Assembly (NCBI GenBank): GCA_028718865.1
Contig: JAQUKX010000002.1
Span: forward strand, 72,047-108,087
Direction of reading: 5' to 3'
Origin: Patescibacteria group bacterium
Lineage (GTDB): Bacteria; Patescibacteriota; Patescibacteriia; UBA1558; GWA2-36-10
DNA: 36,041 nucleotides
Shown here: positions 6,340 through 13,815 of the stretch, one piece after another
Layout: each line of letters starts with the position of its first letter
Position numbering within the stretch: the first letter of the stretch is position 1
Program-made: the position numbers and the translations under genes
Notes under the pieces: model-generated
Told to the model about the DNA's origin: nothing
The model's input: the letters and a program-made list of their open reading frames with translations, nothing else
Databases searched by the model: none

Positions 6340-8145
6340 ATGAAGACCACCTTGGCCCTAAAAAAAGCCATCCGAGACAACCTAAAAGAATCACTAAACA
6401 TAAATCTAACTGACCTTGAGTTGACTTTTCCACCCGACCCTAAAATGGGTGATTATAGTTTTGCTTGTTTTTCTCTGGCCAAAACCCAAAAAGAAAATCC
6501 CGCTTTAATTGCCAAACAATTAGCAGTCAACTTTAAAAAAAATATTCTAATCAAAGAAGTCCGAAATATCGGGCCTTACCTGAATATTTTTGTCAGCGAC
6601 CAATTTTTAACTGACTCTCTTAAAGAAATAAATAGCGCTAAAAATTTTGGGCAAAACAATCTAGGTAAAGGCAAAAAAATCCTAATAGAATATTCCGGCC
6701 CCAACACCAACAAACCTCAGCACATCGGCCATCTGAGAAATAACTGCTTGGGTCAAGCTCTGGTAAATCTCTATCGTTTAAATGGCTACAAAGTAATTGC
6801 TACTAATATTATCAATGATCGTGGCATTCATATAGTCAAAAGCATGCTGGCTTGGCAAGAATTCGGCCAAGGCGAAACTCCACAGAGTTCCGGCCTCAAA
6901 GGCGACCATTTGGTCGGTAAATACTATGTAAAATTCGGTCAAATACTCAAAGAGGAAAAAGAAAAGTATTTTAAAGAAAAAAATATTGATTTGGAAAAAT
7001 TAAACAACCTAGAGCGCAAAAAAACTGAAGAGGATTTTCTCCAACATTCCCATTGGATGACCAAGGCCCGTATTATGCTACGTGCCTGGGAAAATAACGA
7101 TCCAAAAGTAAAAAAACTCTGGCAAAAAATGAATAACTGGGTTTATAAAGGCTATGAAGAGACCTATAAAAATCTAGGGATAAAATTTGACCATATTGAT
7201 TATGAAAGCGAAACTTACTCTTTGGGTAAAAAAATTGTCCAAGAAGGCTTGAAACAAAAACTATTTTACCAAAAAAAAGACAGCTCAATCTGGATAGATT
7301 TAACTGACCAAGGATTGGATGAAAAACTACTCCTAAGAAACGACGGTACTTCAGTTTATCTCACTCAGGATTTGGGCACAGCAGTCAAAAGATACAAAAA
7401 ATTCAAATTTGACCGCGCTATCTATATAGTTGCCAACGAACAGGACTATCACTTCAAAGTTTTGTTTCTAGTTTTGAAAAAAATGAGTCTATCCTGGGCA
7501 GATAAACTCTACCACCTGTCTTATGGTATGGTCAGTCGACCGGATGGTCGCATCAAATCCCGTGAAGGCAAAACAGCTGATGCTGATCAGATAATGACCG
7601 AGATTATAACCCGAGCTGAAAAAATAATTTCCCAAGCTCAAAAACAAATCAAAACCAGCACTAGTCAAAAAAAGAAAATAGCCAAAATTGTCGGGCTGGG
7701 AGCAATAAAATTTGCTATGGTCGGCACCAATCCCCAAAAAGACATAATTTTTAAACCAGAAGAATCTATTTCTTTTGACGGTTACACTGGCACTTTTGTC
7801 CAATACACCCACGCTAGAATCGCTACTTTACTAGCCAAAAGTAAAACAAAAAAATACCCTCTTGACCATTATCAATTTAATCCGGAAGAAAATAAATTAA
7901 TTAAATTGCTTTTGTCTTTACCGGAAATTTTGGCTCAAGCTGTCCAAGAAAAAAACCCCGCTGTCCTGACGCAATACCTTTTTGAACTAGCCAAAAACTA
8001 CAACAATTTTTATCAGCTCCATCCCATACTCAATGCTCCACAAACAGGCGCTAAGCTGACTAGATTAAACATCTCTTTGCAAACAAAAAAAGCTCTAGCT
8101 CTAGGGCTAAACGCTTTGGGTATAGAAGCGCCGGATAAGATGTAA
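6340..8145 (+). CDS. argS: Arginyl-tRNA synthetase
   Basis: 601-aa class I synthetase charging tRNA-Arg in the cytoplasm. The N-terminal Arg additional domain (about 1-110) contains DPKMGDYSF. The HIGH motif is present as PQHIGHLRNN (about 125-134), preceded by the ArgRS hallmark SGPNTNKP. The KMSK region is replaced by RPDGRIKSREGKT (about 400), a loose version common in this enzyme. The C-terminal DALR anticodon-binding domain begins at YTHARIATLL and ends with LGIEAPDKM, the typical terminus. Length is normal. It is convergent with the hydrolase at 8146: the two TAA stops abut with no base between. Confidence 0.95.
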   Translation: MKTTLALKKAIRDNLKESLNINLTDLELTFPPDPKMGDYSFACFSLAKTQKENPALIAKQLAVNFKKNILIKEVRNIGPYLNIFVSDQFLTDSLKEINSAKNFGQNNLGKGKKILIEYSGPNTNKPQHIGHLRNNCLGQALVNLYRLNGYKVIATNIINDRGIHIVKSMLAWQEFGQGETPQSSGLKGDHLVGKYYVKFGQILKEEKEKYFKEKNIDLEKLNNLERKKTEEDFLQHSHWMTKARIMLRAWENNDPKVKKLWQKMNNWVYKGYEETYKNLGIKFDHIDYESETYSLGKKIVQEGLKQKLFYQKKDSSIWIDLTDQGLDEKLLLRNDGTSVYLTQDLGTAVKRYKKFKFDRAIYIVANEQDYHFKVLFLVLKKMSLSWADKLYHLSYGMVSRPDGRIKSREGKTADADQIMTEIITRAEKIISQAQKQIKTSTSQKKKIAKIVGLGAIKFAMVGTNPQKDIIFKPEESISFDGYTGTFVQYTHARIATLLAKSKTKKYPLDHYQFNPEENKLIKLLLSLPEILAQAVQEKNPAVLTQYLFELAKNYNNFYQLHPILNAPQTGAKLTRLNISLQTKKALALGLNALGIEAPDKM

Positions 8146-8727
8146 TTAATCTTTTGTTATTTCTATTAACGAATCAAGGGCTATAGGTAATTTTTTAAAA
8201 CCTAAAGATTCGTTAAAATGACCCTGTTTATGCTCTATAATAATTTTTGACCCTAAATTAATAAACTCTTCTTTATTTTCTAAAGGGACAAAATGATCAT
8301 CGTCAGAAAAAATAGCTACACTTCTTTTCAAGCAGTTTTTTACTTTAGAAAAATCCAAAGGAGCTTCAAGCCATTCTTTAGCTACGCTACGCACAATATC
8401 CTCATCTTCTAGATTGCTAAGACTTTTAAAAAAACCGGCTACAAAAACTGCTCCGCCGACTTTTACCCTTTCTGGTAATTTTTCCAAATAACGAGCTATG
8501 GCCTGACAGCCCATGCTATGACCAATAAAATATGTTTGCTCATCTGCTTCGCCTACTACTTCTTTTAATTTTGGCACCCAATTATTTATCCTCGGTTCAG
8601 CAGTGTGGGGAAGCTGAGGAATAAAAACATCAAAACCTATTATTTCTAGCTCTTTTTTCAGCCAAGGAAACCAACCTGTATTTGGATGCCCGTCCCAACC
8701 ATGAACTATAAAAACTCTTTTTTTCAT
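8146..8727 (-). CDS. RBBP9/YdeN-like serine hydrolase
   Basis: 193-aa compact alpha/beta hydrolase of the RBBP9 type. It opens with KRVFIVHGWDGHP, has the nucleophile elbow FIGHSMGCQA (about 92-101), the acid in SDDDHFVP and a histidine in KQGHFN near the C terminus, the usual triad for this short, lidless family. The substrate is unknown; esterase or peptidase activity is inferred. Its mRNA would begin in the repeat-filled stretch left of tRNA-Lys, where no strong promoter is seen. Confidence 0.85.
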   Translation of the reverse strand: MKKRVFIVHGWDGHPNTGWFPWLKKELEIIGFDVFIPQLPHTAEPRINNWVPKLKEVVGEADEQTYFIGHSMGCQAIARYLEKLPERVKVGGAVFVAGFFKSLSNLEDEDIVRSVAKEWLEAPLDFSKVKNCLKRSVAIFSDDDHFVPLENKEEFINLGSKIIIEHKQGHFNESLGFKKLPIALDSLIEITKD

Positions 8728-8744
8728 CTGTAATTAATTTTATC

Positions 8745-8763
8745 TGGTGCGCCCACTAGGATT
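8745..8763. repeat. 19-bp partial copy of the tRNA-Lys 3' end
   Basis: TGGTGCGCCCACTAGGATT repeats exactly 8902-8920, the last 19 nt of tRNA-Lys including its CCA (read on the minus strand). It is directly followed by a hairpin CCCGAG/CTCGGG (8767-8783). Together with the main tRNA it brackets a 138-nt insert. Confidence 0.8.
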
Positions 8764-8901
8764 TGCCCCGAGATAAACTCGGGATTAAAATATTACTAAT
8801 GGCCTGCCATCCGTAGCTGAATATACAAACTAAAGACCTTTATAATTTACAAATGTCGTCCTACGCTAAAGCTACGAACGACATCCTTCGTAAGCGAAGG
8901 A
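8764..8901. repeat. Palindrome-rich insert at the 3' side of tRNA-Lys
   Basis: No gene is seen here. The stretch holds three hairpins: CCCGAG/CTCGGG (8767-8783), ATGTCGT/ACGACAT (8853-8884) and CATCCTTCG/CGAAGGATG (8882-8903, 4-nt loop). The last one ends in the CCA-encoding bases of tRNA-Lys. CCATCCGTAGCT at 8811 is close to CCATCCGAAGCT at 13816, so the insert belongs to the same repeat family as the one beside tRNA-Glu. Confidence 0.65.
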
Positions 8902-8978
8902 TGGTGCGCCCACTAGGATTCGAACCTAGGACCGTTTGCTTAAAAGGCAACTGCTCTACCGGGCTGAGCTATAGGCGC
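8902..8978 (-). tRNA. tRNA-Lys (TTT)
   Basis: 77 nt on the minus strand: acceptor GCGCCTA pairs with TGGGCGC, D arm GCTCAGCCCGGTAGAGC, anticodon loop CTTTTAA (anticodon TTT), T arm CTAGGTTCGAATCCTAG, discriminator A and encoded CCA. The top pair of the anticodon stem is a G-A mismatch. Partial copies of both ends lie outside it (8745-8763 and 9092-9114). Confidence 0.95.
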
Positions 8979-8989
8979 ATGAAAATAAA

Positions 8990-9091
8990 TTGTGATTGAA
9001 CCGAGAAAATTTGCCTATAGTTTGAAAATGTTGAGGCGAAGCCCGGAGGGCTGCCTGTCCCGCGTATCCGCCGGCTGGCGAAGAAGCGGGA
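8990..9091. repeat. Palindrome-rich insert at the 5' side of tRNA-Lys
   Basis: 102 nt between the two copies of the tRNA-Lys 5' end. It contains AGCCC/GGGCT and a nested hairpin TCCCGC/GCGGGA (9058-9063 with 9086-9091) with inner CGCC/GGCG (9069-9080). A short hydrophobic frame across this stretch on the minus strand has no support as a gene. Confidence 0.6.
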
Positions 9092-9114
9092 AGCTATAGG
9101 CGTATGAAAATAAA
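9092..9114. repeat. 23-bp partial copy of the tRNA-Lys 5' end and its upstream flank
   Basis: Matches 8967-8989 with a single C/T difference. It covers the first 12 nt of the tRNA and 11 nt of upstream flank. It lies between the likely tRNA promoter (9148-9176) and the real tRNA, so the primary transcript would carry this decoy 5' end. Confidence 0.8.
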
Positions 9115-9147
9115 AAAAGCTTATATATAAAATAAAATACGGAGCTT

Positions 9148-9176
9148 ATTATATGCCGTATTGCCAAAAAAGTCAA
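9148..9176 (-). promoter_or_regulatory. Promoter of tRNA-Lys
   Basis: Minus strand TTGACT (9171-9176), 17-nt spacer, TATAAT (9148-9153). This is a near-consensus sigma-70 type promoter reading towards tRNA-Lys, about 160 nt away through the insert at 8990-9091. Confidence 0.65.
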
Positions 9177-9262
9177 TATTATTGTTGACAAACTGTCCAT
9201 AAATCTAGCTTGAAAAATAAAGAAAAATAAGCTAAGCTGATTCTACGACTAAAAACTGGCCC

Positions 9263-10708
9263 ATGTCAAAAATACCCCCACAAAATTTGGAAGCAGAAAG
9301 TTCGCTCTTGGGCGCTTTACTTTTGGATAAAGAAGGTATTATCAAAGTAAGTGACTTTCTCAAAGCTGATGATTTTTATAAAAGCGCCAATAGCCTGATT
9401 TATCAGGCTATTTTGGATCTTTTTACCAAACATGAACCAGCGGATATTTTATCAGTCGGCAACCGCCTCAATGAAAAAAAACAGCTAGAGGCAATTGGGG
9501 GCAAGACTTATCTGGCGCAACTCACTGCCATGGTGCCCAATTCTTCCCATGTAGAAAACTATGCCAAGATAATACGCAAAAAATCTACTCTAAGAAAACT
9601 AGAGAAAGCTTCAGCAGAAATATCTGAATTCACTTATTCTGAAGCTGAGGATGTGGAAAAAATTCTAGACAGAGCCGAACAAAAGCTCTTTGCAATTTCC
9701 CAGGAATCAGTCAAAAAAAACTTTATTCCCATAAAAAATGTCCTCAACGAAGCTTTTCACCGTATTGATGAGCTGCATCGCTCCGGCGGTCAAGGCACCC
9801 GAGGCATACCGACCGGCTACAATGACTTGGACAAATTGCTGTCGGGCTTTCAGGATTCTGATCTGATTATTTTGGCTGCTCGGCCCTCTTTGGGTAAAAC
9901 GACCCTGGCTCTGGATCTTATCAGAAATATTGCCGTAAAATCCAAAGTACCAGTGGGAATTTTTTCTCTGGAGATGTCCAAAGAGCAATTGGTCGATAGA
10001 CTACTGTCGGCCGAAGCTGGTGTAGATCTATGGCGCATGCGTACTGGCCGCTTGTCCGATAAAGAAGAAGACGACGACTTCCCTCGCATCGGCCGAGCCA
10101 TGGGCGTCCTATCTGAAGCAGCTATTTTCATAGACGATTCACCCAATGCCAATGTCATGGAAATCCGCACCAAAGCCCGCCGCCTAAAAATGGAACACAA
10201 TCTCGGTTTTTTGGTCATTGACTATTTGCAACTGATGGAAGGCGACAGCCGCTCAGAAAACCGAGTTCAGGAAATATCAGCTATTTCCCGCGCTCTCAAG
10301 CAAATCGCCCGCGAACTGGATATCCCAGTCTTGGCTTTGTCTCAGCTCTCCCGTGCTGTAGAAAGCCGCTCTCCAGCCATACCCAAGTTGGCTGACCTGC
10401 GAGAGTCTGGCTCCATAGAACAAGACGCTGATATTGTCATGTTTATCTACCGCAAAGCCAAGGACAAAAGCCGTGAGTGTCCAGAAGAAGAAAAAGCCAT
10501 TGCTGAAATCCATATTGATAAACACCGCAATGGCCCGACCGGAGTCTGTCGCCTATTTTTCGACGAAAACAAAGTATCTTTCAAAAATCTAGATGAAAGC
10601 TTCAAAGAAAGCCTGCCGCCGATAAGCACTGAAGAAGAAGTAAAAGCTAGCGGCAATAATGACGCTGCTAAATCGCAATCAAAAATAGGCTGGCAAAATA
10701 TCCCTTAA
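9263..10708 (+). CDS. dnaB: Replicative DNA helicase
   Basis: 481-aa hexameric helicase that unwinds the replication fork and loads primase. The N-terminal DnaB domain opens with PPQNLEAESSLLGALLLD. The RecA-like domain has Walker A AARPSLGKTTLAL (about 205-217), Walker B FLVIDYLQLM (about 316-325) and the LSQLSRAVE and ADLRESGSIEQDAD motifs that follow in DnaB. No intein or insertion is present. It is the first gene of a forward unit with ybaB and recR. No clear Shine-Dalgarno site precedes the ATG. Confidence 0.96.
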   Translation: MSKIPPQNLEAESSLLGALLLDKEGIIKVSDFLKADDFYKSANSLIYQAILDLFTKHEPADILSVGNRLNEKKQLEAIGGKTYLAQLTAMVPNSSHVENYAKIIRKKSTLRKLEKASAEISEFTYSEAEDVEKILDRAEQKLFAISQESVKKNFIPIKNVLNEAFHRIDELHRSGGQGTRGIPTGYNDLDKLLSGFQDSDLIILAARPSLGKTTLALDLIRNIAVKSKVPVGIFSLEMSKEQLVDRLLSAEAGVDLWRMRTGRLSDKEEDDDFPRIGRAMGVLSEAAIFIDDSPNANVMEIRTKARRLKMEHNLGFLVIDYLQLMEGDSRSENRVQEISAISRALKQIARELDIPVLALSQLSRAVESRSPAIPKLADLRESGSIEQDADIVMFIYRKAKDKSRECPEEEKAIAEIHIDKHRNGPTGVCRLFFDENKVSFKNLDESFKESLPPISTEEEVKASGNNDAAKSQSKIGWQNIP

Positions 10709-10759
10709 ATTATCTAGCTATAATAAATTAATCTCTTTAAAATAATTAACTAAAACAAA

Positions 10760-11053
10760 ATGTTCAATAAATTAAAACAGTTCAACGATTTACGCAAACA
10801 GGCCAATACTCTCAAGAGCGCTTTGGCTGAAGAAAAAGTAGAAGCTGAAAACAAAGCTGTCAAAATAGTCATGGACGGCAATCAAGAAATAAAATCTCTG
10901 GAAATAAACGAGGAATTTTTATCCAAAGAAAAAAAGAAAGATTTGGAAAAATATATCCAAGAATGCATTGCCGACGCCATCAAAAAAGTCCAGAGAAAAA
11001 TGGCCATGAAAATGCAACAAATGGGCGGACTGGATTTGCCTGGTATGAAATAA
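10760..11053 (+). CDS. YbaB/EbfC nucleoid-associated protein
   Basis: 97-aa DNA-binding protein. It has the typical N-terminal helix starting FNKLKQFNDLRKQA, a central strand region AVKIVMDGNQEIKSLEIN and a C-terminal helix QECIADAIKKVQRKMAMKMQQMGG. The family forms dimers that bind DNA and almost always sits next to recR, as here (9 nt before its start). No catalytic role is known. Confidence 0.9.
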   Translation: MFNKLKQFNDLRKQANTLKSALAEEKVEAENKAVKIVMDGNQEIKSLEINEEFLSKEKKKDLEKYIQECIADAIKKVQRKMAMKMQQMGGLDLPGMK

Positions 11054-11062
11054 TAAGCCGCC

Positions 11063-11659
11063 ATGCAATATTTGCCTGATTTTATCCGCAAGCTTATCGA
11101 TGAATTTGACAAGCTACCCGGTATTGGCCCCAAGACTTCGGCCAAGCTGGTTTTTGATCTGCTGCACCGCAAAGAAGATATCAGGGAATTAAGCCAAGCT
11201 TTGGACAAGGCTTATAAAAACATACATTTTTGTCCTCAGTGTTTTGACTTAAGCAATGACGGACTGTGCAACATTTGCAAAAATCCGCAGAGAGACCAAA
11301 CTGTCATCTGTGTAGTAGCTGGCAATCAGGATGTAGATGCCATAGAAAAGACCAATGAGTTCAATGGAATCTATCATCTGCTCAATGGCCTTATCAGTCC
11401 TCTAGAAGGCCTGACTCCCGACAAACTAAAAATAAAAGAGCTAGCTGACCGGCTAGCCAAAAACAATATCCGAGAAGTTATCATTGCTCTAGACCAAAGC
11501 CTAGAAGGAGAAGCCACTACTCTTTATTTATCCAAACTGCTAAAAAACCACTCCGTCAAAGTGAGCCAACTAGCCCGAGGCATACCCATGGGCGCCAATA
11601 TAGAATACACTGACCAAGCAACTTTGAGCTCGGCGCTTCAAAACCGCAAAGAATTATAA
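11063..11659 (+). CDS. recR: Recombination mediator protein RecR
   Basis: 198 aa, normal length. The N-terminal helix-hairpin-helix contains LPGIGPKTSAKLVF, followed by a four-cysteine zinc finger (FCPQCF...LCNICKNP, about 55-73), a Toprim domain starting at VICVVAGNQDVDAIE and the C-terminal Walker-B-like ARGIPMGANIEYTD. It acts with RecF/RecO to load RecA at gaps. Last gene of the dnaB unit, with a strong terminator about 50 nt after the stop. Confidence 0.96.
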   Translation: MQYLPDFIRKLIDEFDKLPGIGPKTSAKLVFDLLHRKEDIRELSQALDKAYKNIHFCPQCFDLSNDGLCNICKNPQRDQTVICVVAGNQDVDAIEKTNEFNGIYHLLNGLISPLEGLTPDKLKIKELADRLAKNNIREVIIALDQSLEGEATTLYLSKLLKNHSVKVSQLARGIPMGANIEYTDQATLSSALQNRKEL

Positions 11660-11712
11660 ATCGTCTACTAAATGAGTATGTTTTAGAGATTAACTAGAGC
11701 ATATATTTATAA

Positions 11713-11752
11713 AAAACCCAGCCGCTCGAGAGCGGCTGGGTTTTATTTTATT
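11713..11752. terminator. Bidirectional terminator between recR and rplU
   Basis: AAAACCCAGCCGCT (11713-11726) pairs with AGCGGCTGGGTTTT (11731-11744) around a CGAG loop, with T-rich tails on both strands. It serves the convergent recR and rplU genes; the right arm reaches the last codons of rplU. Confidence 0.9.
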
Positions 11753-12062
11753 TAGTGATAATTTTATCAATTTTTACTTCACTTCTTTGATGACGATGAC
11801 CGATTTTTCGTCTATATCTGGTTTTATTCTTATACTTTAAAACATCAATTTTCTTGTCTTTTAAATTTTTCAGCAAAGTACCTTCTACTTTGACGCCAGT
11901 CAAATAAGGCGCACCCAGACTGACTTTATCTTTATCGGCCAAAAGCAAAACTTGCTCAAAAACTACTTTGCCTTTTTCTGTCAAAGGCAATTTTTCTACT
12001 TTGATAACATCTCCTTGGGCAACCTGATATTGTTTGCCACCGGTTTTAACAACTGCTTTCAT
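11748..12062 (-). CDS. rplU: 50S ribosomal protein L21
   Basis: 104 aa, normal length. It begins MKAVVKTGGKQYQV and has the conserved C-terminal stretch KYKNKTRYRRKIGHRHQ typical of bL21, an rRNA-binding protein of the large subunit. The usual partner rpmA (L27) does not follow: the gene is alone, between a strong promoter and a bidirectional terminator. Confidence 0.96.
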   Translation of the reverse strand: MKAVVKTGGKQYQVAQGDVIKVEKLPLTEKGKVVFEQVLLLADKDKVSLGAPYLTGVKVEGTLLKNLKDKKIDVLKYKNKTRYRRKIGHRHQRSEVKIDKIITK

Positions 12063-12091
12063 AAATAATCATTAGCTAATAAACAACCAAG

Positions 12092-12120
12092 ATAATAACA
12101 AAATTAATCTAGTCTGTCAA
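12092..12120 (-). promoter_or_regulatory. Promoter of rplU
   Basis: Minus strand TTGACA (12115-12120), 17-nt spacer, TATTAT (12092-12097). It is divergent from the promoter at 12140, with 19 nt between the two -35 boxes. Confidence 0.75.
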
Positions 12121-12139
12121 TGATAATTACCAATTATGT

Positions 12140-12168
12140 TTGACAAAAATGTATATTTATGCTATGAT
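12140..12168 (+). promoter_or_regulatory. Promoter of the 225-aa orphan gene (twin of 12975)
   Basis: TTGACA, spacer AAAATGTATATTTATGC (17 nt, with a TGC extension), TATGAT. The spacer matches the promoter at 12975 at 15 of 17 positions, far beyond what box consensus requires, so the two promoters are probably related by descent. The leader to the ATG is 68 nt. Confidence 0.8.
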
Positions 12169-12173
12169 AAGAA

Positions 12174-12192
12174 ATCGTCTACAAAAGACGAT
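12174..12192 (+). promoter_or_regulatory. Hairpin at the 5' end of the orphan-gene mRNA
   Basis: ATCGTCT and AGACGAT, 7-bp perfect stem with ACAAA loop, starting about at the expected transcription start. Such a hairpin could protect the mRNA 5' end. The sister leader at 13004-13070 has no obvious equivalent. Confidence 0.45.
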
Positions 12193-12236
12193 GTTCTGTA
12201 AAATCAAGTGGTATTACCCTAGCATGGAGGTTTACG

Positions 12237-12914
12237 ATGAACGGTCAATTCATTTTCGGTATTGTCCGCTTTTTCGAAAACAACGGACTCTGGGCAATCT
12301 GGGGGCTGGGACTCCCGGATAAGCTCAATATTGTTCTGGACTACGTCCGGAGCAAGGTCCAGATCCGACCAGGCTTTGCCCTGGTCAGTATCAATATCGA
12401 GACCGGGAAAGCTCTCCCCAGTCTCAAGATCGACCGTATCCAGGAGGCCATCAATGACCTCCGGACTCAGCGCCGACGCTTCCTGGCCAAGGAAGCGATC
12501 AAGGATGTCCAGGACAGCCTGGACTTCTACCGCCAAAGATACGGCATCTTTGGCAAACCAGTAGTCACGGTCCTACGCTTTGTGCGCAGGACCAGAACCA
12601 TCAACGGACGGGAACTAGAGCAGCCTGTCAGCCAACTAGGCTTCGGCCTGGGTGACAGGGGCTACGGCTCCTCTGTCTACGGAAAGAAGGGAGTGGTAGA
12701 CGGCTACCAAGCTGTCTACATCTTCTTCACCAACGAGGCCCAGAGCAAGGCCGTGTGCCTGCCTCTGGTAGACGCTGGTCAGCTGGGAAAGATCATCGAC
12801 GATCTGTCCTGGCAAGAACAGCAGGTCCTGGCTCTGGAAAAGAAGAGCCAGGCAGACAAGAATCGGAGCGTGGCCAAGACCGTCAAGGCCACCCTTCACC
12901 AAATGGGCACCTAG
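12237..12914 (+). CDS. Unrecognised 225-aa protein, orphan gene with strong promoter
   Basis: ATG at 12237 has GGAGG 6 nt upstream, one of the clearest ribosome sites in the window. I do not recognise the family. The N terminus (MNGQFIFGIVRFFENNGLW) is mildly hydrophobic but not a convincing signal peptide. The middle (about 70-105) is a charged helical stretch, then comes TVLRFVRRTRTINGRE, a glycine-rich LGFGLGDRGYGSSVYG (about 135-150), a strand-rich segment with AVYIFFTN and a helical lysine-rich C terminus. Codons are richer in G+C than in the core genes around it. It is followed by its own terminator and by a second orphan gene with a matching promoter and leader. Function unknown. Confidence 0.75.
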   Translation: MNGQFIFGIVRFFENNGLWAIWGLGLPDKLNIVLDYVRSKVQIRPGFALVSINIETGKALPSLKIDRIQEAINDLRTQRRRFLAKEAIKDVQDSLDFYRQRYGIFGKPVVTVLRFVRRTRTINGRELEQPVSQLGFGLGDRGYGSSVYGKKGVVDGYQAVYIFFTNEAQSKAVCLPLVDAGQLGKIIDDLSWQEQQVLALEKKSQADKNRSVAKTVKATLHQMGT

Positions 12915-12934
12915 CCCAGTCTTGTGCCTGCTTC

Positions 12935-12974
12935 GAGGGGTTCTGAGTCACCAGACTTGGAACCCCTCTTCTAT
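12935..12974 (+). terminator. Terminator of the 225-aa gene
   Basis: GAGGGGTTC (12935-12943) pairs with GAACCCCTC (12960-12968), with inner AGTC/GACT, then TTCTATTT. Its T-rich tail runs straight into the TTGACA of the next promoter. Confidence 0.8.
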
Positions 12975-13003
12975 TTGACAAAAATATATATTTGTGCTAT
13001 ACT
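12975..13003 (+). promoter_or_regulatory. Promoter of the 162-aa membrane-protein gene (twin of 12140)
   Basis: TTGACA, spacer AAAATATATATTTGTGC (17 nt), TATACT. Leader to the ATG is 67 nt and carries CCCTAG exactly 14 nt before the start codon, as in the leader of the 225-aa gene. Confidence 0.8.
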
Positions 13004-13070
13004 TATAAAGTTTCATGCTTAGAGGCTCTTTGAAAAAACAAGGAAGTTAACCCTAGTGAAAGGATTCGTA

Positions 13071-13559
13071 ATGAAGGCACTAGTCATTTTCTTCGTGCTC
13101 ATCATCTGTATCTCTTCAGCCGCTCAGGCCGTCCCCGCTCGGATCGTGGTCAGTAGCGACCCTAGCTACTTTCCACCCCACCACCACCTCTTGAACATGG
13201 GCGATAGTGTCCAGGTAAGCCTGGAAAGACTCGCTATAGTATATATGGAGGAACATATCAAGGAGAAATACTACTTCAAGGTATACAAAAACGGTCGATA
13301 TCTGGCCGACATCCGGCCGGAAGATGGTCAAGCGACCATCTTGGTTGGCAACTATCGTTTTGAGGTCTTTGACCTCAAAGACAAGTATATCGGAGAGGTT
13401 TTCGTCCAGACCCAGGTCTGGACGCATCAAGAATCCTTCATCGGAGACATGTTGATCATCGTGGCCATCATATTGGCCATAGGAATGATAATTTTGATAT
13501 CAAAAGTTTCCGGAGCTATCAAAAGCTCCCGAAACCGTATCAGAAGATACTATTCCTAA
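13071..13559 (+). CDS. Small secreted, C-terminally membrane-anchored protein, unrecognised
   Basis: 162 aa from the ATG at 13071. A GTG 15 nt upstream is in frame but overlaps the CCCTAG element shared with the other orphan leader, and the AAAGGA ribosome site fits the ATG. A signal peptide (KALVIFFVLIICISSAAQA, likely cut after AQA) is followed by about 105 extracellular residues with a strand-rich core (YYFKVYKNGRYLADIRPEDG, then YRFEVFDLKDKYIGEVFV) that recalls PEGA or other small beta-sandwich folds. A C-terminal membrane helix (MLIIVAIILAIGMIILI) precedes a basic tail RNRIRRYYS. The topology is type I. G+C-richer than core genes. No family is recognised. Confidence 0.75.
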   Translation: MKALVIFFVLIICISSAAQAVPARIVVSSDPSYFPPHHHLLNMGDSVQVSLERLAIVYMEEHIKEKYYFKVYKNGRYLADIRPEDGQATILVGNYRFEVFDLKDKYIGEVFVQTQVWTHQESFIGDMLIIVAIILAIGMIILISKVSGAIKSSRNRIRRYYS

Positions 13560-13575
13560 ACTTCCTTGAACTCAA

Positions 13576-13621
13576 GAGCCCACCTAACTCCTCGCGAGGA
13601 ACTAAGTGGGCTCATTTTTTT
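13576..13621 (+). terminator. Terminator of the 162-aa gene
   Basis: GAGCCCAC (13576-13583) pairs with GTGGGCTC (13606-13613) around an inner palindrome TCCTCGCGAGGA, followed by ATTTTTTT. Confidence 0.9.
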
Positions 13622-13635
13622 ATTGATAAATTTTC

Positions 13636-13712
13636 TGGTGGTCGCACCTGGACTCGAACCAGGGGCCTTCGCAATGTGAATGCGACGCTCTAACCAACTG
13701 AGCCATGCGACC
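13636..13712 (-). tRNA. tRNA-Val (CAC)
   Basis: 77 nt on the minus strand: acceptor GGTCGCA/TGCGACC, anticodon stem TCGCA/TGCGA around TTCACAT (anticodon CAC), T arm CCTGGTTCGAGTCCAGG, discriminator A and encoded CCA. It lies downstream of tRNA-Glu on the same strand, 140 nt apart. Confidence 0.95.
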
Positions 13713-13739
13713 TTAAAATATAAATAATATATCAAACTA

Positions 13740-13748
13740 AATATAACA
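13740..13748 (-). promoter_or_regulatory. Possible extended -10 of tRNA-Val
   Basis: Minus strand TGT-TATATT about 28 nt upstream of tRNA-Val, without a good -35. The rest of 13713-13815 holds no visible gene. Confidence 0.3.
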
Positions 13749-13815
13749 CCTACATTTCTACAAAATAACCAACTACCTATCTACCTCTGAAGCTAGTATT
13801 CTTAAATTGGCTACG

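Noticed and set aside
9015-9200. Short hydrophobic frame on the minus strand upstream of tRNA-Lys
   Set aside because: It runs through the palindromic insert, the duplicated tRNA end and the tRNA promoter, with no ribosome site and no family resemblance.
9185-9213. TTGACA upstream of dnaB as a promoter
   Set aside because: No acceptable -10 box at 16-18 nt; the dnaB promoter was left unassigned.
13056-13070. GTG start for the 162-aa membrane protein
   Set aside because: The GTG overlaps the CCCTAG leader element shared with the 225-aa gene, and the AAAGGA ribosome site and signal-peptide shape fit the ATG at 13071 better.
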